48,818 nt of DNA, from positions 1 through 48,818 of the forward strand of contig CAZYQW010000064.1 of assembly GCA_964649825.1 (NCBI GenBank). The letters are read 5' to 3'. The translations under genes were made by a program, and so were the position numbers. This DNA comes from CAZYQW01 sp964649825 (lineage in GTDB: Bacteria; Planctomycetota; B15-G4; JADJEK01). The notes below the pieces were generated by a model, which worked only from the letters and a program-made list of their open reading frames with translations, was not told where the DNA came from and ran no database searches. Of the stretch, positions 26,232 to 33,742 are shown piece by piece; the stretch's first letter is position 1, and each line of letters opens with the position of its first letter.

Positions 26232-27533
26232 ATGCGTGGATCGACACCAATCGAGGCGATTGTCGCCGAGCCGGCGTTCGCTCAGGCGTTCGCGGTTCGG
26301 GCGGCAGGGTTCCTCGAGTACCTGAACTTGCTCCTGCATCGAGACACCGGTGATTGGCTCAAACGGCACTATGTCGAGCTCGTGAACCGAGCCCACGACA
26401 CCGAGACGCTCCTCGACGATTTCGGCGCGCGCAACAACAAAGCATTTTGCCACGTCACCGAGCTCGTCGCGTCGTTGCGAGGATTCGGAAAGGCGGCCGT
26501 TTCGCTGAAGCACCTGATCAGCCGATTCGCGAGCTACGACGTTCAACTGGAGCCGTCGCTCTCGAGCGCCTTCTTCGCGGAAACGGATCGAACGAACCGA
26601 TTCCTCAACCGCTCGATCCTCGCTCTCATCCGTGCGATCCACCAGGAGCTTGCGGCGATCGGAATCCCGATTCCGGAAGGTGTCCGAGACGACCGGACCG
26701 TGCGTGACGAGGCAAACCGCCAACAGCTTCCCCACAACATCGATGAGGAAGACGTCGTCGACGAGGAGACGAAGATCGCTGAGGTTGCATCCCTCTACCT
26801 TCGAGCGATCGAACGGTTTGGCTGGGCCGGCGACTCCGTGGTCGAAAGCGCAGGAGAGCTGCGGACTTATGTCCTGAAGAACCTCGACGAGGAACGCGCC
26901 CGCTTCTTTGAGGCCTTGGTGCATAGCCTGCAATCGAAGTACGACACCTACATCAAGTCGACGGCGATCGAGGCGCGGACCCCGTCGCTCAAGCGCCTGC
27001 GTGGACACATCTCGATGTCGCTGCACTTGCTGGAAATGGGCACGGACCTCGTGCACTTCTATGTGCGACACGAGAACGACGTGCGGTCGGAAGCGATCAA
27101 AGCCAGGATTGCAGACCTGATCGACAAGACCTCGGTTCTCGACCGGGCCGCCAACTACGCGTTCCTGTTCGCGGCGCGCATTCTGCGCGAGGGCCGAGCC
27201 CTCGCCGAGGAGTCGCTGCGTTCGTTCGTTCGGGTTCAGAGCCTCTCGCTGGAAATCCCGTCGCGCGAAACACTCCACGCGCGACCCATCTCCCTCATCG
27301 TGAAGATCGCACATCAATACAACACCCGGGTCGAGATGGAGATGGACGGGGAAGTCTGCAATGCCGCGTCTCTGATGGAGATCATCATGCTCGTCGGAAA
27401 TCACGCCGACTCTCGGACGGTGACTTTCCGTGGCGAGGCGCGCCCGTTGAGTGATTTGCGGACTCTGTTCGACCATGGATTGGGGGAAGCGGGTCTAGAA
27501 TCGCTACCGGAAAGCCTAAACTACCTCAAGTAG
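26232..27533 (+). CDS. Orphan protein with a C-terminal HPr-like phosphocarrier domain
   Basis: The 433-residue protein divides in two. Residues 1-335 are mostly charged helices that I do not recognise. Residues 337-425 form an HPr-like domain: SLEIPSRETLHARPISLIV puts a histidine at 349 in the TLHARP motif of HPr His15. Ser380 in CNAASLMEIIML lies 31 residues later, the same spacing as His15-Ser46 in HPr, in the matching SIMG-like context. Both phosphorylation sites thus appear intact. The ATG at 26232 has AGGCGAGG upstream; earlier in-frame starts lack this. It is divergent from the sigma factor and 33 bases before a phosphoesterase. No PTS EI, EII or HPr kinase gene is in this window. Confidence 0.85.
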   Translation: MRGSTPIEAIVAEPAFAQAFAVRAAGFLEYLNLLLHRDTGDWLKRHYVELVNRAHDTETLLDDFGARNNKAFCHVTELVASLRGFGKAAVSLKHLISRFASYDVQLEPSLSSAFFAETDRTNRFLNRSILALIRAIHQELAAIGIPIPEGVRDDRTVRDEANRQQLPHNIDEEDVVDEETKIAEVASLYLRAIERFGWAGDSVVESAGELRTYVLKNLDEERARFFEALVHSLQSKYDTYIKSTAIEARTPSLKRLRGHISMSLHLLEMGTDLVHFYVRHENDVRSEAIKARIADLIDKTSVLDRAANYAFLFAARILREGRALAEESLRSFVRVQSLSLEIPSRETLHARPISLIVKIAHQYNTRVEMEMDGEVCNAASLMEIIMLVGNHADSRTVTFRGEARPLSDLRTLFDHGLGEAGLESLPESLNYLK

Positions 27534-27566
27534 ACCCCGGTGAGGCCGGAGGGTGGTGTTCGAGCC

Positions 27567-28292
27567 ATGATCTGGGCCATTTTCAGCGACGTTCACTCCA
27601 ACCTGCCGGCGCTCGACGCAGTCTTGAGTGCGATCGATCGGATCCGGCCGGATCGAGTCCTTTGCCTCGGAGATCTGGTCGGATACGGCCCCCACCCGCG
27701 ACAGGTTCTGGATCGTGTGCGCGAGCTCGGATGTCCGGTCGTGGCGGGAAACCACGACCTCGCCGCGATCGGTCGACTGGATACCTCCTGCTTCAACGTG
27801 TTTGCGCGGCAAGCCGTGAAGTGGACGAGCGCTGAGCTGCGCGAGGAGGATCGGGTTTTCCTGGCCGGCCTTCCGCTCACGTGGGAAGACGGTCCAATCG
27901 CAGCCGTTCACGGCACGCGGGATGACCCCGCGGAGTTCTACTACCTCCAGACGGTCGAACACGCGGCGGCGTTGTTGGCCGAGCAACCAACGTTCTTGGG
28001 TGTTTTCGGACACACCCATGTTCCTCTTGCGTTCGTCCTTCGCTCGAACGCGGTCACTTTGACCTTTGCCAGCGAGATCGATCTGTCCAGTGCGGAGAAG
28101 GCGCTCGTGAACGTGGGGAGCGTTGGGCAACCCCGGGATGAAGACGCACGCGCCGCGTTCGTGACATTCAACGACACGGCGAAAGAGGTCGCGATCCATC
28201 GAGTGGCGTACGATATCGACGCCGTCGCACGGGATATTCTGGAGTCTGGACTCCCCCAAATTCTCGCCGATCGTCTTCGATTTGGCGTGTAA
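27567..28292 (+). CDS. Calcineurin-like metallophosphoesterase (YfcE/MJ0936 type)
   Basis: The 241-residue protein has all metal-site motifs in order: FSDVHSN, GDLVGYGP, AGNHD, VHGT and FGHTHVP. It begins at the first strand of the fold, which supports the ATG at 27567; GGAGGG lies about 14 bases upstream. A GTG at 27540 would add nine residues. The family hydrolyses phosphodiesters or phosphomonoesters with Mn or Fe; the substrate cannot be read from sequence. It follows the HPr-fusion gene closely and is probably cotranscribed with it. Confidence 0.92.
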   Translation: MIWAIFSDVHSNLPALDAVLSAIDRIRPDRVLCLGDLVGYGPHPRQVLDRVRELGCPVVAGNHDLAAIGRLDTSCFNVFARQAVKWTSAELREEDRVFLAGLPLTWEDGPIAAVHGTRDDPAEFYYLQTVEHAAALLAEQPTFLGVFGHTHVPLAFVLRSNAVTLTFASEIDLSSAEKALVNVGSVGQPRDEDARAAFVTFNDTAKEVAIHRVAYDIDAVARDILESGLPQILADRLRFGV

Positions 28293-28465
28293 CCCCGCCT
28301 CGTTCAGCATCGTTTGGCGCATCGAGGCCCACGAAGTAGTGCTGGGATGCATCGGACCGCCGAAGCAGCGACGCGCTGGTTTTCGGCGGTGGCCAGAGGT
28401 AGCGTAGCGGGCGCAGCAACGAAACGGATGTCGCCGGAATGGCGGCGAGAGTGAAGGAGTTGGCG

Positions 28466-29434
28466 ATGGAGCGTCGGTTGAGCCGTGGGTTGGAGGCTCT
28501 TCTTGGCAAGGGCGGGTTGCAGGTAGCGGCGAACAGCCAGTCCGTTCAAACCGTGCCGGTTTCGGCGGTGATGCCCAACCCCCACCAGCCCAGACGAGAC
28601 TTCGATGAAACGCAACTTGCGGAGCTCAAAGGGTCCATCCAACGAGATGGGCTTCTGCAACCGATCGTCGTGCGTCGGACCGATTCGGGCTATGAGTTGA
28701 TCGCGGGCGAGCGGCGACTTCGCGCATGCCGCGCTCTCGGGATGCAGAACATCCCCGCTCTGGTTCGTTCGGTCGAACACGACCAACAGCTCGTCCTGGC
28801 CCTCGTCGAGAACATTCAGCGAAGCGACCTCAACGCGGTGGATGAGGCGATCGCGTTTCGCCACCTTCAGGAGGGGTTTGGACTCACTCACGACGAGATC
28901 GCACACCGCGTGGGAAGGAGCCGGGTCTCGATCACGAATACCCTGCGTCTCCTCGAGCTTCCTCCGGTTGCGCTGACCGCTGTTTCACGTGGAACGTTGA
29001 GCGCCGGCCACGCGCGGGCTCTTCTGCCTTTGGGTTCGAGCCCAAACTTCGAGAAGTTCCTGAATCGGATTCTCGAGGAAGGCCTCAGTGTTCGTCAGAC
29101 CGAGCGAGTCGTTCGCGAACTGATCGACGGTTCCGAATCGTCTCAGCCGGCGCCCGGCGAACCACAGCATCCCGAGACGCGACCAAGTCCTCGGCGAATG
29201 CCGGCACTCGAGGATCTGGAGGACCGCCTCCGCGCCCGCTGGGGAGTCCTGGTTCACGTTCGTGCCAGTCGTCGCGGCGGTGAAGTCTCCTTCCGCTGTT
29301 CTTCGCGCGAGGAACTCAACAACCTCATCGAACGACTCGAGTCCGCTCTTTGGAAGTCGGGGCCGTCGATCCAGACCGAACAAGAGGAAGGTGAGCGGAG
29401 CCGGGAAGAGGAAGAGGGCGAGTTCGTCGTCTGA
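28466..29434 (+). CDS. parB: Chromosome partitioning protein ParB
   Basis: CTP-dependent DNA clamp that loads at parS and spreads to organise the origin. The 322-residue protein has the N-terminal motif IxPNPHQPRRDF, the CTP-binding LIAGERRLRACRALG, LVENIQRSDLNAVDEA, the helix-turn-helix LTHDEIAHRVGRSRVSITNTLRLL, and a C-terminal dimer domain after a variable linker. The ATG at 28466 has GAAGGAG seven bases upstream. parA is not adjacent, which is unusual for parAB operons. A parS-like palindrome lies within the gene. Confidence 0.97.
   Translation: MERRLSRGLEALLGKGGLQVAANSQSVQTVPVSAVMPNPHQPRRDFDETQLAELKGSIQRDGLLQPIVVRRTDSGYELIAGERRLRACRALGMQNIPALVRSVEHDQQLVLALVENIQRSDLNAVDEAIAFRHLQEGFGLTHDEIAHRVGRSRVSITNTLRLLELPPVALTAVSRGTLSAGHARALLPLGSSPNFEKFLNRILEEGLSVRQTERVVRELIDGSESSQPAPGEPQHPETRPSPRRMPALEDLEDRLRARWGVLVHVRASRRGGEVSFRCSSREELNNLIERLESALWKSGPSIQTEQEEGERSREEEEGEFVV
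28981..28996 (+). promoter_or_regulatory. parS: parS centromere-like site inside parB
   Basis: TGTTTCACGTGGAACG matches the bacterial parS palindrome TGTTTCACGTGAAACA at 14 of 16 positions, including the full TTTCACGTG core. In Bacillus subtilis a parS site also lies inside the parB (spo0J) gene. It is about 12 kb from the putative oriC. Confidence 0.85.
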
Positions 29435-29506
29435 AAGGCAGACCGTCGTGAACGTCGGCGGGCAGCGCAACGGATCGCAGCATCGTTGGGTGACGCCGCC
29501 GCCCGT

Positions 29507-29526
29507 GCGCCTCGTACGAGAGGCGC
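29507..29526. terminator. Hairpin between convergent parB and cyclophilin-like genes
   Basis: A perfect 7-bp stem GCGCCTC/GAGGCGC with a six-base loop sits in the 110-base convergent gap. No T-run follows on either strand, so an intrinsic bidirectional terminator is only possible. Confidence 0.4.
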
Positions 29527-29544
29527 GTCGGATTCGAGTCCTCG

Positions 29545-30549
29545 TCAGCGGATTTCGGCGAGCCCCGTACCCTCTTGCAAGCCCGTCACCGCAAGCGGCT
29601 CCTGCAGGCGAGCCTCCCCCTCGACTGGATCGCGCGTCGACGCCTGCTTCAGGATGTCCAGCCCTGCGGTGACCATCCCGAAGACCACCTCTTCGGTGTC
29701 CTTGCGAGGCGAGTCCTCGAGGTAGATCGCAATCCGCGGCTTGGCCGTCGCTTCCAGCAAGCCGAGCGGGGCGCGGAAGAAGCTGACCGCCCCGGCGTAA
29801 TGCGACAGGTTGTTTCGGTCGGCGACTTTTCCTTGGGCCAGGTCCGACGGTTTGTCCGCCTCGTGTTCGCCGTCCGTGTCGTGATCGTGCTCCGTCGCGT
29901 CGGACCCGCCTTCTTTCGTCGGAAGGCTCAACAGGATGTAGCGATCGCGTTGCGCCTCGTCGAAGGAGCCGGCGGTCAAACCCTCGGTGCGAAGAAGGTC
30001 CAGGAAAGCGCGGGTCGCGGCCGGAGCCCGGTCCGGATAAAGACCAATGGTGACGTCGCCCAGCGAAGTGGACAAGGTGACAGAATGATCGGATCCCGGG
30101 TCCGGGTTCTTCTCCGGAACCTGATGAGCCGCAGTCCAGCTTTTTTCGGCTTGGATATCCGCAAGGAGCTTCGGAACCGTGTCGCCCACGTTGATCGGAT
30201 GATCCGCAAACTCGGCCTGAAGCCGCGTCACCAGACCCTCTGCCTTGTCTAACTCCTTGTCAGAAAAAGATCTGAGAGCGCTGGTGTAGATTGCCCAAGG
30301 CTCTGCACTGGTACCCTGGACCGGACCCGCCAGGTCGATCTCGGGCTGGATCATCAGGGGCTGGGCAGGGTCGAGGATCGCGTTCCAGCCGGCGGCTTCC
30401 GTAGACTCTTCGCGATGCTGGATGAACAAGACCAGACCAACAATCGCGACGGCCAACGCGAAGACGCCGATGACGCGGCCGCGGTTCTTGTCCCAGAACC
30501 CCGCCGAAAGCGGGGATTGACTCAACGGCACTGACTTCGGGATGGCCAT
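29545..30549 (-). CDS. Membrane-anchored cyclophilin-like peptidyl-prolyl isomerase
   Basis: The 334-residue protein has one N-terminal membrane helix (RVIGVFALAVAIVGLVLFI), a helical middle, and from about residue 155 a cyclophilin-like domain: VTLSTSLGDVTIGLYPDRAPAATRAFLDLLR corresponds to the first strand and helix of cyclophilins (shown here in parts). The usual catalytic FHRV and QFFI motifs are not evident, and a His/Asp/Glu-rich insert (EHDHDTDGEHEAD) interrupts the domain. It may be a divergent or inactive isomerase facing the periplasm. The ATG at 30549 has GGAG six bases upstream. Confidence 0.7.
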   Translation of the reverse strand: MAIPKSVPLSQSPLSAGFWDKNRGRVIGVFALAVAIVGLVLFIQHREESTEAAGWNAILDPAQPLMIQPEIDLAGPVQGTSAEPWAIYTSALRSFSDKELDKAEGLVTRLQAEFADHPINVGDTVPKLLADIQAEKSWTAAHQVPEKNPDPGSDHSVTLSTSLGDVTIGLYPDRAPAATRAFLDLLRTEGLTAGSFDEAQRDRYILLSLPTKEGGSDATEHDHDTDGEHEADKPSDLAQGKVADRNNLSHYAGAVSFFRAPLGLLEATAKPRIAIYLEDSPRKDTEEVVFGMVTAGLDILKQASTRDPVEGEARLQEPLAVTGLQEGTGLAEIR

Positions 30550-30608
30550 CGTCGGCTCCATGCGCGGGTGATCGCGCCAGATGAGGTCGTTCTCGAAAAA
30601 GGGCGACT

Positions 30609-30639
30609 ATTGTAGTCACGGAGTCAGGCCACAGGGCAA
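30609..30639 (-). promoter_or_regulatory. Possible promoter of the cyclophilin-like gene
   Basis: On the minus strand TACAAT (5/6 of a -10) lies within a short GACTA/TAGTC palindrome (30605-30617); TTGCCC lies 19 bases upstream as a weak -35. The palindrome could be an operator. Confidence 0.35.
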
Positions 30640-30656
30640 CCTTTCGGAAACTGAGC

Positions 30657-31262
30657 GTGAGCAGAAAAGAGGTCGTCGGCGCCTGTCCTGCATGCGCAAC
30701 CTCGATCGGTTGGCGCGATCTTTCTCATGACGGCATCCTTCATGGTCGGCAGACGTCGCAAGGAGGCCCGTACTTCACGATCGCGTGCCCCGCGTGCGGA
30801 CTGGTCTTGAGGGCAGAGGGGGGCGTCGGACGCATCTACCGATTTGCGTCGATCGCGAGAGGGAGTCACGCGCGACCGTCACGATGGGGGAGATGGCTGG
30901 ATCTCCTTTTCGGTGCCTACGAACCGGTGTTTCGGCCTCCGCCAGTGACCCCCAGGACGGGCCACGATTCACGGGCGCGGTCGGAGGCGACCCGACGAGA
31001 TGGAACGCCGCGCTACAGCGCGCGCGTCCGCCGGAGCTTCCATGTCCTCGGTCTTCGCGCCGACGCGCGCGCGCCGGACGTGAAGCGCCGGTATCGCCAG
31101 TTGGCCAAGGAGTGGCATCCAGATCGATTCTCTCGGTCCTCCGAGGTCGAGCGTGCGACGGCGGAACGTCGGTTCATCGAGATCGCGGCCGCGTACGAGG
31201 AGATCGTCGGCGACGAGCAATTCCTCCGGGATCAAATGCATCGAAGCGATCGCGCCACATGA
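30657..31262 (+). CDS. J-domain protein with N-terminal zinc-ribbon cysteines
   Basis: The 201-residue protein starts with GACPACA and later IACPACG, two CxxC pairs forming a likely zinc ribbon. After a basic linker it ends with a J-domain: FHVLGLRADARAPDVKRRYR, the diagnostic HPD in KEWHPDRF, and the last helices. J-domains stimulate DnaK ATPase; the zinc ribbon probably provides substrate or membrane targeting. The start is a GTG at 30657. It is divergent from the cyclophilin-like gene and 79 bases upstream of the HNH gene. It is not DnaJ itself, as it has no G/F or CxxCxGxG region. Confidence 0.9.
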   Translation: MSRKEVVGACPACATSIGWRDLSHDGILHGRQTSQGGPYFTIACPACGLVLRAEGGVGRIYRFASIARGSHARPSRWGRWLDLLFGAYEPVFRPPPVTPRTGHDSRARSEATRRDGTPRYSARVRRSFHVLGLRADARAPDVKRRYRQLAKEWHPDRFSRSSEVERATAERRFIEIAAAYEEIVGDEQFLRDQMHRSDRAT

Positions 31263-31341
31263 AGCGAGGGGTTTTCGGAGGTTCGCAGCCACGGTACCAT
31301 ACCGCCGCACTGCGTCTCGGTTCACGGAGTCCTCCGCGATC

Positions 31342-31941
31342 ATGGTAGCGACATCGCTGGAACACCCGACCCTGGTCCTGAACCGGCACTGGACCGTGGT
31401 AAACGTTGTTTCGGTGCGTCATGCGTTGACTTTGGTCTGTCGAGACGCGGCTCGCGTCATCGCACCCGAGACGTACGAGATTCATGACATCGATTCGTGG
31501 GCGGCACAGGCCGTCGGTGCGAACGACGTCAGCATTCGAATGGTCTCGGGCGCCATCCGGGTCCCCGAGGTGATCGTTCTCATGCGGTACGAGAAACCGC
31601 CTCGCCGTCACGTGCCGTTCACGCGCCGGAACCTCTACCGCCGGGACCACTACATGTGCCAATACTGCGGAGCTCGGCCAGGAACCGAGAACCTTTCGAT
31701 CGAGCACATCGTACCCCGTTCGATGGGGGGGCCGACCTCGTGGACGAACTGCGTGCTCGCGTGCCTCCGGTGCAACGTGAAGAAAGGCAGTCGAACCCCG
31801 GAGCTCGCCGGCATGAGGCTCTTGCGTCAGCCGCGTAAGCCACGGTGGATTCCGCAGGTCACGCTCCCCGACGGCATCGTCAAGACGTCCTGGTCGCAGT
31901 TCGTGTCGGACCGCTATTGGGAAGTCGAGCTGACGGACTGA
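31342..31941 (+). CDS. HNH endonuclease family protein
   Basis: The 199-residue protein opens TLVLNRHWTVVNVVSVRHAL, a conserved N-terminal module of stand-alone bacterial HNH proteins, and has a full HNH core: MCQYCG, LSIEHIVPRSMGGPTSWTN and CLRCNVKKGSRTP, with four zinc cysteines and the catalytic His. This widespread group is chromosomal rather than phage-borne in many phyla; its role, perhaps in DNA repair, is unknown. The ATG at 31342 is preferred over an upstream frame overlapping the J-domain gene. Confidence 0.9.
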   Translation: MVATSLEHPTLVLNRHWTVVNVVSVRHALTLVCRDAARVIAPETYEIHDIDSWAAQAVGANDVSIRMVSGAIRVPEVIVLMRYEKPPRRHVPFTRRNLYRRDHYMCQYCGARPGTENLSIEHIVPRSMGGPTSWTNCVLACLRCNVKKGSRTPELAGMRLLRQPRKPRWIPQVTLPDGIVKTSWSQFVSDRYWEVELTD

Positions 31942-31993
31942 GCCGCCGTCCGTACCAAGTCCGAGAAAGCCAATGCGAGGGAACTCCCCAACG

Positions 31994-33424
31994 ATGAAAC
32001 GCTACGTCACGAGCCTCTTCTGCTGCATGCTCCTCGGCACCGCGGTCTGGGCCGATATCGTTCACCTCAAGGACGGTCGCAAAGTGGAGGGGACCGTCGT
32101 CGAACAGAGCGACCAGAAGGTGGTCGTTCAAACCAAGTTCGGCATGAGCGAGTTCATGGCCTCCGAAGTGGCGAGAGTCGAAAAGAAGGCCACGCCCGAG
32201 GAAGAATTCAAGACGCGCCGAGAAGCGGCCGAGGGCGACGCCGACGCGCTGTATGAGCTCTATTTGTGGGCGAAGGCGCAGGGGTTGAAGAGCGAGCCAA
32301 CGCGAGTTCTGCGCGACGTCATCAAAGTCGATCCGGACCACGAGAACGCGAGGAAGCTCCTCGGCTACGAGCGCTACGACGGCGTCTGGCTCACCGAGAA
32401 GGAAGTGGAGAAGCGAAAGGCGGACGCCGAACGCAAGGAGAACGAGGCAAATGGCCTCGTGCTCTACAAAGGTGAGTGGATCGATCGCGCCGAGAAGGAG
32501 AAGCGCGAGAATGAAGCGAAGGGCCTGACGCTCATCGATGGTGAGTGGGTCAACAAGAAGGACGTCGAGCGGAAGCAGAAGGAAGCCGAGCAAAGTCGGC
32601 TTCGCGCCGAGAACCTGGCGAAGGGTCTCTACGAGGTCGAAGGCAAGTGGGTGCCGAAGTCCGAGGCGGAAGCGTACTACGCCGACCTGAACAACCCGTA
32701 CGTCGCGGAGGGAGAGCATGTCTACCTCCACACGAACAACGGAATCGACTTCGGCGACAAGATGCTGATCGAAGCGGAAAGCGCGTACCGCCGCGCACGC
32801 GACTTCTTCGGTGCCGAACCGCGGTCCGAAGACGCCAAGCTGCGGATCTTCGTGACGCGGAACCTCGAGGACTACAACCGCCTCGGCACCAACTTCAACG
32901 CAGACGAGCAGTCCTCGAACTTCTACGTCTTCGCGAGTCCGTGGCTCGGTGACAACGAGCAGGGCCTCGATCTCGTGACCGTGACGCAGTACAACCAGAG
33001 CAACGACCTGACCGCGGTCTACGTCGCTCATGCAACCGTCGAGCAGTTCGTGCGCCGACTGATCGGCCCGACCGCGGCGGACCCGGCCCCGCGTTGGTTC
33101 ATCGACGGCGTATCGGCCTACATCTCGCGGTTCCAAAACGCGAACTACTACGGTTGGAGCCGCAATCGCCTCATCGAGACCGGCGGTGTCTTGAAGCTGA
33201 AGACGCATTTCGGGAGCTATCTGCCGCACGAGCAGCAGATCCTGGGCGGCGGAGTCCTCGTTGCTTGGCTGAAGAGTGACCGGTGCCCCGACGATGTCCG
33301 GAAGGAGTTCGCCGAGGCGGTCGCCGCCGTGAACGACGGCAAGAAGGTGCAGAAGACGTTCCGTTCGTTCGAGAAGGTCCTGATGAAGAACGAAGACGCG
33401 TTCCGCGACTTCGCGGAGCTGTGA
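31994..33424 (+). CDS. Secreted protein with Trp repeats and degenerate gluzincin peptidase-like domain
   Basis: The 476-residue protein has a signal peptide (residues 1-20, cut near VWA-D), then a beta segment VHLKDGRKVEGTVVEQ. A charged coiled-coil region carries four Trp motifs (YDGVWL 128, YKGEWI 158, IDGEWV 181, VEGKWV 215) separated by about 23-34 residues. The C-terminal half (from 240) resembles peptidase-MA/gluzincin domains, with WFIDGVSAY at 368 in place of the usual W..EG.A.Y. Where HExxH is expected it has HATVE (346-350), so catalysis is unlikely. A similar repeat style is familiar from planctomycete exported proteins. The ATG at 31994 begins the signal peptide. Confidence 0.75.
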   Translation: MKRYVTSLFCCMLLGTAVWADIVHLKDGRKVEGTVVEQSDQKVVVQTKFGMSEFMASEVARVEKKATPEEEFKTRREAAEGDADALYELYLWAKAQGLKSEPTRVLRDVIKVDPDHENARKLLGYERYDGVWLTEKEVEKRKADAERKENEANGLVLYKGEWIDRAEKEKRENEAKGLTLIDGEWVNKKDVERKQKEAEQSRLRAENLAKGLYEVEGKWVPKSEAEAYYADLNNPYVAEGEHVYLHTNNGIDFGDKMLIEAESAYRRARDFFGAEPRSEDAKLRIFVTRNLEDYNRLGTNFNADEQSSNFYVFASPWLGDNEQGLDLVTVTQYNQSNDLTAVYVAHATVEQFVRRLIGPTAADPAPRWFIDGVSAYISRFQNANYYGWSRNRLIETGGVLKLKTHFGSYLPHEQQILGGGVLVAWLKSDRCPDDVRKEFAEAVAAVNDGKKVQKTFRSFEKVLMKNEDAFRDFAEL

Positions 33425-33742
33425 AGCGACCGCGCTCGAAGCGGATGGATCGTCGGAGCTGAAATCCCGTTGGCTCGCACGAGGTTGTGTGCCGAATCGG
33501 CACATCCGACCGTTCGGTCCGGACCCGGCCGGGCGGTGGTTCGAGAACGTCTCGAGGGAACGCGATAAACCATTCTCACGATGCGATTTGCGCGGCCTTG
33601 TGCGCCGTGGCTCGCGCGCTTGGCCATGCATCCTCATGAGTTTGGCATCACCGTTGCGGCTAAGCCCAAGCCCTGGACCCCCGAAGAACCGCGTGCGGAC
33701 GGTGGGGTGCTCCGGATCATGAAACTCATTGCGGAGGTCGAG
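33425..33742 (+). other. Intergenic region without a convincing gene
   Basis: 318 bases between two exported-protein genes. It contains a perfect 7-bp hairpin TGTGCCG-AAT-CGGCACA at 33488-33504 without a T-run, about 64 bases after the upstream stop; it may be a weak terminator. The frame of the downstream gene stays open through part of it but shows no signal peptide or ribosome site before 33743. No clear promoter was found. Confidence 0.6.

Noticed and set aside
33581..33742. Upstream extension of the pseudopilin-head fusion gene
   Set aside because: It would bury the signal peptide behind 54 residues, while a strong GGAGG site lies directly before the ATG at 33743.
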